64,000 nt of DNA, from NCBI GenBank assembly GCA_017545185.1, contig JAFWQJ010000008.1, forward strand, positions 1 through 64,000. The letters run 5' to 3'. The stretch is from Oscillospiraceae bacterium (GTDB taxonomy: Bacteria > Bacillota > Clostridia > Oscillospirales > Ruminococcaceae). Made by a program: the position numbers and the translations under genes. Shown one piece after another: positions 35,427-44,299 of this stretch (its first letter is position 1; each line of letters opens with the position of its first letter). Under the pieces are notes generated by a model. The model saw nothing but the letters and a program-made list of their open reading frames with translations. It did no database searches and had not been told where the DNA came from.

Positions 35427-35990
35427 GTACTGTGTTTTGTCTGTTGCTGCGGGATTGCAGCAGCGCGGATGCATCCGCGCCGGGAATAGGGCTTGCAGCC
35501 CTAAAACCTGCACGCCCGTTCACTCGTCGCGGCTGACGCCGCTCCTGCGTGCTGCGGGCAGTTTGACCAAAGGGCTCTCGCCCTTTGGAAACCTGCGTAT
35601 TCAGCGCGCGCTGACTTGCGTCATCGCTATACTTCATGCGCGCTGCGGATTGCTATGCAATCCGCCTGGGGACGCCCTCTATTACAGGGCGTCCCTCTCA
35701 TAAAAACGCTCCCCCGGAGCGTTTTTATGATTCACCCTTGCGGTGCGCCTGACGCCTGGGAGTTTCGCGCTCTGCGGAGCGCGACGAGGGCTTCTGCCCA
35801 ACATGAAGAAATGCGTTTCTTAATGTTTAGACCCGCAAGCCTTTGAAAAGGCTTGCCCGATACTGTTGATGTGGATGCAAACGGTTAGCCTATCGCTTGA
35901 CCGGATGCAAAAAGGGTGCCGACTGTTACATCGGCACCCAATCTGTTACACATAATGGGGTGTGGGGACCATTCTGAATCATCGCGAAGC
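35427..35990 (-). repeat. Second large palindrome mosaic, inverted to the one at 27 kb
   Basis: No gene. Consecutive hairpins include GCGCGGATGCATCCGCGC, AGGGCTTGCAGCCCT, CCAAAGGGCTCTCGCCCTTTGG, GCGGATTGCTATGCAATCCGC, GGACGCCCTCTATTACAGGGCGTCC, AAACGCTCCCCCGGAGCGTTT, GCGCTCTGCGGAGCGC and GGGTGCCGA...TCGGCACCC (about 35916-35940). Several occur at 26941-27425 in opposite order and strand. Confidence 0.8.
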
Positions 35991-35998
35991 GATACCGC

Positions 35999-36628
35999 TT
36001 ACTTCGTGCCGAAGATGCGGTCGCCGGCGTCGCCGAGGCCGGGAACAATATAGGCATTCTCGTTCAGGTGACTGTCCACGCAGCCGCAGTAAATGTCAAT
36101 GTCCGGATGCGCCTCCTGCAGCGCCTTCAGTCCCTCCGGCGCCGCGATAATGCACATGAACTTGATGTTCGTGCAGCCCTTTGCCTTGATGAAGTCCACT
36201 GCCTGGATCGCTGAGCCGCCCGTCGCAAGCATCGGGTCGGGCAGGATCACAAGGCGCTCGTCAATGCCGCCCGGCAGCTTGCAGAAGTATTCGTGCGGTT
36301 CGTGCGTCACCTCGTCGCGGTACAGGCCGATGTGGCCGACCTTCGCAGAGGGCACCAGCGCCAGAATGCCGTCCACCATGCCGAGACCTGCGCGCAGGAT
36401 CGGCACGACTGCGAGCTTTTTGCCGGAGAGCATCGGCTCCATGGCCGTCGCGATCGGCGTCTTGACCTCGACCAGCTCGGTCGGCAGGTCGCGCATTGCC
36501 TCATAGCCCATGAGCATCGCGATCTCCTCCACCAGAATGCGGAAATCCCGCGTGCCGGTCTTTTCGTCACGCAGCAGCGTGATCTTGTGCTGGATCAGCG
36601 GATGATCGAGAATAACAGTCTTTGACAT
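35999..36628 (-). CDS. upp: Uracil phosphoribosyltransferase
   Basis: 209 residues. Upp makes UMP from uracil and PRPP. Seen are [14 protein letters not shown] (residues 8-21), [13 protein letters not shown] (about 75-87) and the PRPP loop [12 protein letters not shown] (about 129-140), ending [13 protein letters not shown]. It lies 50 bp behind the uracil permease on the same strand, so salvage and uptake are linked in one unit under the attenuator-like leader. Confidence 0.97.
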   Translation of the reverse strand: MSKTVILDHPLIQHKITLLRDEKTGTRDFRILVEEIAMLMGYEAMRDLPTELVEVKTPIATAMEPMLSGKKLAVVPILRAGLGMVDGILALVPSAKVGHIGLYRDEVTHEPHEYFCKLPGGIDERLVILPDPMLATGGSAIQAVDFIKAKGCTNIKFMCIIAAPEGLKALQEAHPDIDIYCGCVDSHLNENAYIVPGLGDAGDRIFGTK

Positions 36629-36678
36629 TGTGAATACTTCCTTTCTGTTGGTTGGCGGTTATGCGTGTCTGCGGCGGA

Positions 36679-38199
36679 TCACTTGCGCTTTTTCCTGCCC
36701 TTGCCGCCCTTTTTTCGGTTTTTGTTCTGCGGATACTGCTTTGCAGGCTGCTTGGGTGCATCTGCATTCTGTACCGGCGCAGCCTTCTTCTTTTCGGGGA
36801 TCTCCGCAGCAGGTGCGGGCTCTCTGTCCTTATCCTTCGAGAGCATGATATTCGTCAGGATGCCGAGGATCAGCGCGGTCGCGATCTCTGTGATCGTCAC
36901 ATCACCGAAGTGCAGGCTCAGTCCGCCGATGCCGGCGATCAGGATCACGGACGCGACAAACAGATTGCGGTTTCTGTCCAGATTGACCTTCTGCAGCATT
37001 TTCAGACCGGAGACCGCGATAAAGCCGTACAGTGCGATGCAGACGCCGCCCATCACGCAGGACGGGATCGAATCGACAAACGCGACCAGCGGCGTGATGA
37101 ACGAGAACAGCAGGCAGCCGATCGCCGCCGCGAGGATCGTCAGGGTGCTGGCGTTGCCGGTGATCGCGACGCAGGCAATGGATTCGCCGTAGGTCGTGTT
37201 CGGACATCCGCCGAAGAATGCACCGACCATAGAGCCGACGCCGTCGCCGAGCAGCGTTCTGGTCAGGCCGGGGGTCTCCAGCAGGTCTCTGCCGATGATC
37301 GAGGAGAGGTTCTTGTGGTCTGCGACATGCTCCGCAAAGACCACGAATGCGACCGGTACATACGCCGCGAACAGCGTTGTGAAGTAGGTGCCGGTGAGGT
37401 CGTCAGTCGTGCTGAATGCCTTGATAAAGGTCAGGTCGGGCACACTGAGGAAGGTGCGCAGGGAGACAGTGCCGTTCGGCATCATATAATTCTCAAAGAC
37501 CGCGAAGTCGATGAGCTTGAGTTCGTTGATATTCATGGCGGTACCGATGCCGGTCAGGGCGGCTGCGGCTGCATAGCCGACGAGAATGCCGATGATGAAC
37601 GGGATCAGCTTGCCCATTTTTTTGCCGTAGGTCGAGCAGAGCATGACGGTCACGAGCGTGATCAGTCCGCAGATGATCGCCGCGTAGGGAGATGCTGCCA
37701 TGACGCTGCTGCCGTCTGCCGCGAGGATATTGACGTCGCCCTTCTGCAGGTCGCCGACCGCATTGCCCGCGAGGGACAGTCCGATGATCGCGACCGTCGG
37801 GCCGATGACGACCGGGGGCATCAGCTTGTTCAGCCAGCCGACGCCGACCGCTGAGATGATTATCGCGATCAGAACGTAGACCAGACCCGCAAGCGCGGCA
37901 CCGATGATGAGACCGAGCATTCCGAGCTCCATGGATACGGCACCCGCAAAGGCAGCCGACATGGAACCGAGGAACGCGAAGGACGAGCCGAGAAAGACCG
38001 GACTCTTGAACTGCGTGAACAGCAGATAGACGATCGTGCCGATGCCGGCGCCGAACATCGCTGCAGCAGGGGTCAGGCCGTGGCCGATGATCATCGGAAC
38101 GGCAATGGTCGCGGCCAGGATCGCAAGCATCTGCTGCAGCGCAAACGCGATCAGTTTGATGCCGCGCGGCTTGTCCGCAATGTCGTAGGTGAGCTTCAT
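36679..38199 (-). CDS. uraA: NCS2-family uracil/xanthine permease
   Basis: 506 residues, about 12-14 membrane segments. Family marks are QQMLAILAATIAVPMI (about 26-41), the QxH-like substrate loop region and GGCPNTTYGESIACVAITG (about 295-313), a near match to the NCS2 signature. The last ~55 residues are an unusual charged tail (KDKDREPAPAAEIPEKKK... ending KKGGKGRKKRK) absent from ordinary members. Start ATG 38199 follows AAAGGAGG. Pairing with upp points to uracil as substrate. Confidence 0.92.
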   Translation of the reverse strand: MKLTYDIADKPRGIKLIAFALQQMLAILAATIAVPMIIGHGLTPAAAMFGAGIGTIVYLLFTQFKSPVFLGSSFAFLGSMSAAFAGAVSMELGMLGLIIGAALAGLVYVLIAIIISAVGVGWLNKLMPPVVIGPTVAIIGLSLAGNAVGDLQKGDVNILAADGSSVMAASPYAAIICGLITLVTVMLCSTYGKKMGKLIPFIIGILVGYAAAAALTGIGTAMNINELKLIDFAVFENYMMPNGTVSLRTFLSVPDLTFIKAFSTTDDLTGTYFTTLFAAYVPVAFVVFAEHVADHKNLSSIIGRDLLETPGLTRTLLGDGVGSMVGAFFGGCPNTTYGESIACVAITGNASTLTILAAAIGCLLFSFITPLVAFVDSIPSCVMGGVCIALYGFIAVSGLKMLQKVNLDRNRNLFVASVILIAGIGGLSLHFGDVTITEIATALILGILTNIMLSKDKDREPAPAAEIPEKKKAAPVQNADAPKQPAKQYPQNKNRKKGGKGRKKRK

Positions 38200-38227
38200 G
38201 AAAACAATCCTCCTTTTTGCGCGGCAG

Positions 38228-38311
38228 AAAAAAAGCCCCGTCTGTTTTTGCAGACAAGGCAGCTGCGGCTGCTATGGGTCAATGCGAGAATGTCTGCATC
38301 GGGGTCGCCGC
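38228..38311 (-). promoter_or_regulatory. Attenuator-type leader of the uracil permease/upp operon
   Basis: Read leftward: hairpin P1 (38307-38311 with 38265-38269) enclosing P2 (38296-38300 with 38281-38285), then an intrinsic terminator of 10 bp (38251-38260 with 38235-38244, loop CAAAAA) and seven U (38228-38234), just ahead of the ribosome site. The terminator 5' arm contains UGUCUGCA, which can pair perfectly with UGCAGACA (38291-38298) in the P2 hairpin. These are mutually exclusive folds. PyrR control is the obvious model, but I do not see the PyrR consensus loop. Confidence 0.65.
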
Positions 38312-38322
38312 GTGATAGTTTT

Positions 38323-38351
38323 ATTATACTCCCCCGGCGGGGATTTGTCAA
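38323..38351 (-). promoter_or_regulatory. Consensus promoter of the uracil permease operon
   Basis: Minus strand TTGACA (38346-38351), 17-bp spacer, TATAAT (38323-38328). Confidence 0.85.
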
Positions 38352-38363
38352 GACGTTTTTGGC

Positions 38364-38480
38364 GGGTCGGCAGGGCCGACAGCCGTTTTCCTCCGGGGGG
38401 GGCGGTCGGCGAAGCTCTCCCAATTTACGTTACTGCACGCCGCTAAAGCGGCTTCTTTGGCGTTTATGCTCCCAATGCTG
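38364..38480 (+). repeat. Copy of the ~110-bp dispersed element
   Basis: GGGTCGGCAGGGCCGACAGCC, TTTTCCTCCGGGGG, GGTCGGCGAAGCTCTCCCAA, GCACGCCGCTAAAGCGGCTTCTTTGG and TTATGCTCCCAA follow the same order as in the other copies. Confidence 0.75.
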
Positions 38481-38614
38481 AAGCATGCCGGGAGCATCCC
38501 CTGTGCGCGGTGTTTTGATTCGGTGCGGTGATATGTGCCGGAAGACGCGTTTTATCCGGAAATGATGTTTTTCGTAACAAATTCTTATGTTTTCCTGAAA
38601 TCCGGAAAATTGCC

Positions 38615-38643
38615 TTGCATGGTGCTGCCGAATGTGTTATAAT
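38615..38643 (+). promoter_or_regulatory. Promoter of the GH25 gene
   Basis: TTGCAT, 17-bp spacer, TATAAT, 57 bp before ATG 38701. Confidence 0.7.
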
Positions 38644-38700
38644 ACAGACAGGATCCGCGGAATGTGCCGGATCCTGTCTGATTGTTTATGAGGTGAACCT

Positions 38701-39855
38701 ATGCGATTCAAATACGTGATTGCGGCTGCCCTGCCGGCGCTTGCCATGTTCGGCGCGATCGGCGGGCTGGCACTGACTGTGCATAACCGCAACAATACCA
38801 TATCTGCGCTGCGCCGCTCGATGATCGAGCAGGATATGGACCCCGACCGCATCAACGTCGAGCCGATCCATTACGACCCGGTGCCGGTCGATCATTTCTA
38901 CGAGCGCGCCGGACACAAGATCCTGCTCTCCGACAACCAGTTCGGGCAGATCTGGCTGCCGGTGCTGGGGGACGTCCCGCTCTCGGAGCATCCGCTGGAG
39001 AATCTGAAGCAGCTCCCGAACGGCCGCATGATCTCGCTGGACGACGCCGGGAATCTCAATGCCCTGACCGGCATCGACATTTCCGCGCACAACACCGTCT
39101 CGGACTGGGCGGCGGTCAAGGCGGATGGCGTTGACTTCGTCATGCTGCGTGTCGGCTACCGCGGCTACGGCGTCGGCACGGGGAAAATGTACAAGGACGA
39201 CCGCTTTAAGCAGTATTACCGGGAGGCAAAGGAAGCCGGTCTGCTGGTCGGCGCGTATTTCTTCTCGCAGGCGATCACCGAGGAGGAGGCCGTCGAGGAG
39301 GCGATCCTCACCGCAGAGATGCTGGAGGGCTGTGAGCTCGATTTTCCGGTCGCCTATGACTGGGAGATGATCTTCCACGACAAGGACGGCGCCCGCACCG
39401 ACAATGTGCCGGTCGATACGCTGACGGACTGCGTGCTCGCGTTCTGCCAGAATGTGGAATCGTTCGGCTATCAGACTATGGTCTATCAGAACAAGCGCAC
39501 GACGCTGTTCAAGCTCGATCTGCCGCGGATCAAGGATATCCCGTTCTGGCTGGCCGAATACGGCGACGGCCCGACCTATGTGTACAATTATGATATGTGG
39601 CAGTACAGCTGCGACGGGACGGTCGCGGGCATTGACGGCAGGGTGGACATGAACCTCTGCTTCCGTGATTATTCGCAGGAGGGCGCACCGGCGGTCTCGC
39701 TGCCGGCACCCGATCTCTCCGGCGCGGCCGATGCCGTACCGCAGGAGGATGTGCCGGATATGCCGGACGGTGCGGATGCGGAGCAGGAAGATGATACTGA
39801 AATGCAGGACGATACCGAGCAGCAGAACGAACAGGAACCCGAAGCAGAAGGCTGA
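38701..39855 (+). CDS. GH25 lysozyme-like muramidase, membrane-anchored
   Basis: 384 residues: an uncleaved-looking N-terminal membrane segment (about 7-27), a ~95-residue spacer, a GH25 barrel (about 120-325) and an acidic low-complexity tail (EDDTEMQDDTEQQNEQEPEAEG). GH25 marks are LTGIDISAHNTVSDW (first catalytic Asp), FVMLRVGYRGYG, VGAYFFSQA, YDWEMIF (Asp and Glu of the active site), WQYSCDGTVAGIDGRVDMNLCF. It would cleave cell-wall muramyl bonds outside the membrane. The next gene is an esterase lipoprotein on the same strand, 47 bp on. Confidence 0.9.
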   Translation: MRFKYVIAAALPALAMFGAIGGLALTVHNRNNTISALRRSMIEQDMDPDRINVEPIHYDPVPVDHFYERAGHKILLSDNQFGQIWLPVLGDVPLSEHPLENLKQLPNGRMISLDDAGNLNALTGIDISAHNTVSDWAAVKADGVDFVMLRVGYRGYGVGTGKMYKDDRFKQYYREAKEAGLLVGAYFFSQAITEEEAVEEAILTAEMLEGCELDFPVAYDWEMIFHDKDGARTDNVPVDTLTDCVLAFCQNVESFGYQTMVYQNKRTTLFKLDLPRIKDIPFWLAEYGDGPTYVYNYDMWQYSCDGTVAGIDGRVDMNLCFRDYSQEGAPAVSLPAPDLSGAADAVPQEDVPDMPDGADAEQEDDTEMQDDTEQQNEQEPEAEG

Positions 39856-39902
39856 CGGCAGGCGATACAGAAACAAATGCAATATACGAGGGAGGATACA
39901 GT

Positions 39903-41060
39903 ATGAAACAGACGGCGATCGTTCTTGCGATGCTGATGCTGCTGACCGGCTGCGCGTCCGGCGGAACGGCTCCGGAACCGGCTGCTGATACCGCACCGGC
40001 TGAAAGCAGCTTATCTGCAGAGATAACAGCAGAACCGGCCGCGGAACCAGCACCGGCGGACAGTGCCCCGGCAGTGATCGAACCGGAGCCGCTCACGGAC
40101 GTTGTGCAGGGAGAGAACGGCGCGTTCACCTGTACGTATGCGGGTATTTCACACGCCTGCATTGCCGATCTTCCCGAACAGGCAGAGGGCGCACCGCTCA
40201 TTCTGGTGCTGCACGGCTACAGCGGTACGGCGGAAAGCTTCCGCAGCACGCAGCATTTTGAGAATGCCGCCAATCCGCGCGGCTATGCGGTCGTGTATGT
40301 GACGGGCGCGCCAGATCCGAACGATCCGACCTCCGGCAACGGCTGGGACTCCGGCCTCGGGCAGGCGGGCAATCCGGATACGGCTTTCCTGAAATCGCTT
40401 GCGCTGTATCTGCAGGAGACCTACAAGTTCGATCCGCAGCGGACATTCGCGGTCGGGTTCAGCAACGGCGCATTCATGACGCACCGGCTCGCAATGGAAG
40501 CATCCGATACCTTTGCCGCGGTGGTCAGCGTTGCCGGCATGATGCCGAAGCAGATCTGGGAGAGCCGGAACAGTACGAACAGCGTCGGCGTGTTCCAGAT
40601 CACCGGTGAAAAGGATGACGTCGTCCCGAAGAACAGCGACGGCAGCGCGAAAACCGCGCAGGCTCCCGCGATCGAGGATGTCATGGACTACTGGGCGGAA
40701 TCGAACGGGCTCAGCGGGCAGGCGAGTGAGGAGATCGGGAACGGCTCCGAGCTGATCAAATATACCGGCAGCGATTCGCAGAAGCAGGTCTGGCATCTGC
40801 GGGTCAAAAACGGGCGGCATTCGTGGCCGTCTCCGGATTATACCGGCATTGACACCGACACGCTGATTCTGGACTATCTTGATTCATTGCGGGCAGTGCC
40901 CGCCGCTATTTCCCTCCGGTGCGCGGAGCCCGCGCCGGCGTTTCCCTCCGGGGGCGGTCAGCGAACCTCTCCCAACAATCGAAACGCACGCCGCGTGGCG
41001 GCTTCTTTGGCTTCACTTCTCCCAATGCTGAAGCGCGCCGCAAGCATAACGCAAACATAA
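39903..41060 (+). CDS. CE1/PHB-depolymerase-like esterase lipoprotein
   Basis: 385 residues. The lipoprotein signal ends LLTGC (Cys17), then a Pro/Ala linker, then an alpha/beta hydrolase (about 70-325): VLHGYSGTAESF (oxyanion), GFSNGAFMTHRLA (nucleophile Ser), TGEKDDVV (Asp) and NGRHSWPSPDY (His). The relatives are feruloyl/acetyl xylan esterases and PHB depolymerases. After LILDYLDSL (about residue 329) the frame reads straight through a ~110-bp dispersed repeat, adding ~55 Ala/Arg/Ser-rich residues that are surely not part of the fold. ATG 39903 follows GGGAGG. Confidence 0.85.
   Translation: MKQTAIVLAMLMLLTGCASGGTAPEPAADTAPAESSLSAEITAEPAAEPAPADSAPAVIEPEPLTDVVQGENGAFTCTYAGISHACIADLPEQAEGAPLILVLHGYSGTAESFRSTQHFENAANPRGYAVVYVTGAPDPNDPTSGNGWDSGLGQAGNPDTAFLKSLALYLQETYKFDPQRTFAVGFSNGAFMTHRLAMEASDTFAAVVSVAGMMPKQIWESRNSTNSVGVFQITGEKDDVVPKNSDGSAKTAQAPAIEDVMDYWAESNGLSGQASEEIGNGSELIKYTGSDSQKQVWHLRVKNGRHSWPSPDYTGIDTDTLILDYLDSLRAVPAAISLRCAEPAPAFPSGGGQRTSPNNRNARRVAASLASLLPMLKRAASITQT
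40894..41041 (+). repeat. ~110-bp dispersed element inside the 3' end of the esterase gene
   Basis: Contains CGCGGAGCCCGCGCCGGCG, TTTCCCTCCGGGGGCGGTCA, GCGAACCTCTCCCAA, ACGCACGCCGCGTGGCGGCTTCTTTGG and TTCACTTCTCCCAATGC, in the same order as the copies near 12.8 and 38.4 kb. It is read as codons of the esterase. Confidence 0.75.
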
Positions 41061-41061
41061 C

Positions 41062-41100
41062 AAAAAGGACGCTGATACGGAAATCAGCGTCCTTTCTTTC
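41062..41100 (+). terminator. Terminator after the esterase gene
   Basis: 9-bp stem GGACGCTGA/TCAGCGTCC followed by TTTCTTTC; A-run on the other side, so it may also serve the leftward GH11-like gene. Confidence 0.8.
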
Positions 41101-41133
41101 ATTGATCGCGGGATGATAGCATAATGCAAAGTC

Positions 41134-44100
41134 TCAGAGCTTGATCTTTTTGGCGATCGCCTGCAGCAGAACCGTGATATCCTCCGGATTCAGGCCGCTT
41201 TTGCCGTCTACGTCGCTGTTCCGGATGCCCTGATCGGTGATGACCGCCGAAGTATCCTCATTGACCACGCGCGCCACCAGAACCGCATCCGAGATATCCA
41301 GCTTGCCGTCACAGGTCGCGTCGCCCTTCACGGCCGGGAGCGTCTGTGCGTTTTTGCTGTCCTTGTTCACAGTCAGCCTGTTTTTCAGAGCAACTGCAGA
41401 ACCGGACGGATTCTGCTCGCCGCTGCTGTTTCCGTCAGCCTCTGCGAACAGCACGGCGCTGTTCAGCCACTTCGCATCCATGCCGAGCTCTGCATAAGCA
41501 TTCAGATGTGCAGTCACATCCACGCTGTTCGCGATGCGTCCGCCGTTTGCCGCAAGGTTCTCTTTGCGGATGCTGTAATACCGCATGACCGGTCTGTTTC
41601 CGCTGATATCGAACTGGTTGATATAGCCCTTGTAGATATCGTATGCCGCGCCGCCGACCGTGGCTTCTCCGAGCTTCTCCATGACCATATTGCCGGATGT
41701 CACAAGCACGGGCAGCTCACGGCCGACCCAGCCGTCGATGATGTAGTATTCCGTCGCATTGTTTGTCAGGGTGCCCATGATGCCCGCAAAGGCATTGCCC
41801 TCAGACGTCAGATCCAGAACATAGTCATACTGAAGCTGACCGGCTTCCTTCCACGATGTATTCTCCGGGAACTTCGTGCCGGAATCGTAGATCGCGTTCA
41901 TGATGCCGCTCCATTCGCAGGAGAACTTGCCTTCGGTGCCGGGATCCATGACGGACTTCGTATAATTTTCCGTGCACCAGTGTTCCCAGGCATAGCCGTC
42001 TGCCGTCTCGCCTGTTTTCCAGAGCTCCTTCTGATTGTCGTTGCTGTATGCATAGGAAATCGCAGTGAAACTCGTATCAAAGTCGCCGAGGCCGCTCTGT
42101 GCCTGCATAAAGAATGCGGAATCGCGCCATGCCGGGAAGTCCGCGCCGAGCGCCTTTACGGTGTTGATGATCTTCAACATGTCATGCGATGCAGCGACCG
42201 TTTCCAGAAAACCGTTTCTGTACTTGCTTTCCTGCCGCACGATTATGTACTGCTGCTTTGTCGTGTGCAGCGGGAGAACCAGCGCCTGATCTGCCGTTTC
42301 ATCCGTGATCGGGAACAGATAGACGTCGTAGCTGCTGTCCTCGCCGTCCACGGTGATCGTTCCGAGTTTGTACTTTGCGTCGGGAACCGGGCGCGCTGTG
42401 CCCCAGCCGTCGATCACATAGCATTCCACGGTATCCGGCTCGTGATCGGACGGGCCGATATCCATAAAGGTGCTCGCGAGGCCGAAATACGCGTCGCCGT
42501 CAAAGCTGCAGCCGACGGTGTATGTGCCCTTCAGCTCCGTGAGGTACGAATTGTCCTGAATGCGGTCGCTGTTGATGCCGTTCGTGAACAGCACGGCTTC
42601 CTCTTCGGAATTATGTTGCCATGATCCGTGAATGTTGCCGTTTTCGCCGATATTAATGAAAGAGGACTCGCCGAGTCCCTTCTGGGTACGCGACCAGACA
42701 TGTCCGTTCGAGATGCCGGTCTCGTTGAAGTATACTCCGTCGTAGGTGCCCAGATCTGTCGTCAGCTTGTTGATGCCGAAGGCGATATCCGCGCTGCTTT
42801 CGCCCCACGAAGAGGCAGCAAATGCCGTAATCCGGCCGAGCTTGCTGCCGAGCCTGGAAGGAGCCAGCTTCGCCCATTCCGCGAGATGCGCATCGACTGC
42901 GACCGTGTTCGAGAGCGTTTTGTCCGATTTCATGCCGTTTTCCTTGCGGACGCTCCAGATCTGATAGAGATACTTCGAGTTGCCGGCGATCGACTCCTGC
43001 GTCACATTGTTGAAGTATACGTCATACTGGATGCCGTAAACAGAGATCGTGCCGAGCAGTTCGCCTGTTTCCGTAATCGGTGGATGCTTTCCTGTCCAGC
43101 CGTCCACGATGAAGAATTCCGTGAGTACCGAGGGGCTTTCCAGATAGCCCTCAAGACCGATGAATGCGCTGCCTGCGCCAAGCGCCCGACAGTAATACTC
43201 ATACCGGAGATTCCCTGCCTGATTCCATTCAGGCTTGTCCGGGAAGTCTTTGCCGCAACCAATGGTGACGTTGGATGCGGTTGTCCATTTTGCTTCAAAA
43301 GCGCCGTTTTCCTGCGGAATGAAGGAGGACATTCCTTCGCCAATCCGTTCATGCCACCATGCCAGACCCTCATCCGTAACGCCTGTCTCCGAGAAGGCCG
43401 GACCGGCTTCCGGCGAGGAATAGGTGTTCTTTGTGAACTCTGCGCTGCCGCTGACCGTACCGCCTTCCTTTTCGCCCGTATCTACGAAAAGTGCGATGTC
43501 TCCGTATTTCTCATACGAAAGCCCGAAGACTTCAAGCTTGCTCAGGTGTTCTGAAACCGGCACGGTGCCTTCGACCGTGTAATTCCGCGGTGCGTCGTAC
43601 TGATTGCAGTTGCTGATAACCCAATAAGAGGCGGTTGCCGGATCCGAGCCGGAGCGGAACACCTCGTACTGTACGTCGCCGACTGTGATGTCCCCGAGCT
43701 TTTCGCCTGCGATCTGACGAACATTGCTCATCATGCCCCAGCCTTCGATGATTCTGAAGCTGTAGCCGCAGTTTTCGCCTCTGACCGTACCGCTGACGCC
43801 GTAATAGCCGTAATCCCCGAGTTCCAGCGTTCCGGCAAATGATACGTTCGGTGCAGGCGTGGTCTGCTTGTCAACATCCTCCAGATCAGCGCCGTAGCAA
43901 TAATAATGGTTCTGAACGCCGTTCCATTTGAAGCTGAATGCGCCGGTTACCGGATCGTGTGAAGCCTCACTCGTACCTTCCGTTCCGCGTGTCGATGAAA
44001 TGCAGAAGAAGCCGTCCGACTTTGAAATGGATGAGCTGTATGCAGATGATTCCGCATCTGCTGCAAAAACCGGAAGCACCGGTACGGAACCGAGTGCCAC

Positions 44101-44142
44101 GGCTGCAGCACTCAGCAAACCGAATAATCGCCTGTGTTTCAT
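41134..44142 (-). CDS. Four GH11-like domains plus dockerin
   Basis: 1,002 residues: signal peptide (1-27), four domains of ~200-230 residues that follow the GH11 xylanase order (GAFSFKWNGVQN; YGYYGVSG...IIEGW; LGDITVGDVQYEVF; ASYWVISN; VPVSEHLSKLEVFG; SGSAEF), and a type I dockerin (about 940-1002, GDATCDGKLDISDAVLVARV...IAKKIKL). The position of the GH11 nucleophile Glu is Ser in domain 1 but Glu in domain 2 (TEFFIVDGW), 3 (VECYVIDGW) and 4 (TEYYIIDGW). The acid/base Glu seems kept only in domain 4 (FAEADGNSSG). Xylanase activity of the whole is therefore uncertain; domains may bind xylan. The dockerin places it in a cellulosome. Confidence 0.85.
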   Translation of the reverse strand: MKHRRLFGLLSAAAVALGSVPVLPVFAADAESSAYSSSISKSDGFFCISSTRGTEGTSEASHDPVTGAFSFKWNGVQNHYYCYGADLEDVDKQTTPAPNVSFAGTLELGDYGYYGVSGTVRGENCGYSFRIIEGWGMMSNVRQIAGEKLGDITVGDVQYEVFRSGSDPATASYWVISNCNQYDAPRNYTVEGTVPVSEHLSKLEVFGLSYEKYGDIALFVDTGEKEGGTVSGSAEFTKNTYSSPEAGPAFSETGVTDEGLAWWHERIGEGMSSFIPQENGAFEAKWTTASNVTIGCGKDFPDKPEWNQAGNLRYEYYCRALGAGSAFIGLEGYLESPSVLTEFFIVDGWTGKHPPITETGELLGTISVYGIQYDVYFNNVTQESIAGNSKYLYQIWSVRKENGMKSDKTLSNTVAVDAHLAEWAKLAPSRLGSKLGRITAFAASSWGESSADIAFGINKLTTDLGTYDGVYFNETGISNGHVWSRTQKGLGESSFINIGENGNIHGSWQHNSEEEAVLFTNGINSDRIQDNSYLTELKGTYTVGCSFDGDAYFGLASTFMDIGPSDHEPDTVECYVIDGWGTARPVPDAKYKLGTITVDGEDSSYDVYLFPITDETADQALVLPLHTTKQQYIIVRQESKYRNGFLETVAASHDMLKIINTVKALGADFPAWRDSAFFMQAQSGLGDFDTSFTAISYAYSNDNQKELWKTGETADGYAWEHWCTENYTKSVMDPGTEGKFSCEWSGIMNAIYDSGTKFPENTSWKEAGQLQYDYVLDLTSEGNAFAGIMGTLTNNATEYYIIDGWVGRELPVLVTSGNMVMEKLGEATVGGAAYDIYKGYINQFDISGNRPVMRYYSIRKENLAANGGRIANSVDVTAHLNAYAELGMDAKWLNSAVLFAEADGNSSGEQNPSGSAVALKNRLTVNKDSKNAQTLPAVKGDATCDGKLDISDAVLVARVVNEDTSAVITDQGIRNSDVDGKSGLNPEDITVLLQAIAKKIKL

Positions 44143-44299
44143 TGTGTTTATCCCTCCTGTTTACAGAAAAAGAATCAACGCAGAAAAAATCCCCTGTCTA
44201 TACTATAACACAAAATATTGCGAAACACAATGCAAATTTTGCGATTGCGGTTTGCCAAATGCCGGAAATTGCGGTAAAATCCGAAAAAACAGCTGCCGG

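Noticed and set aside
33426-35513. Minus-strand frame of 695 codons opposite pckG
   Set aside because: pckG is certain. The antisense frame spans its promoter and terminator, which no real gene would do.
35427-35990. Possible integron or tRNA array because of the many hairpins
   Set aside because: No tRNA cloverleaf, CCA or anticodon pattern, no gene cassettes and no integrase; the hairpins are simple palindromes.
38228-38311. Known purine or TPP riboswitch before the permease
   Set aside because: The three-way junction and loop sequences of purine riboswitches and the thi-box motifs are absent; only the terminator/antiterminator logic is supported.
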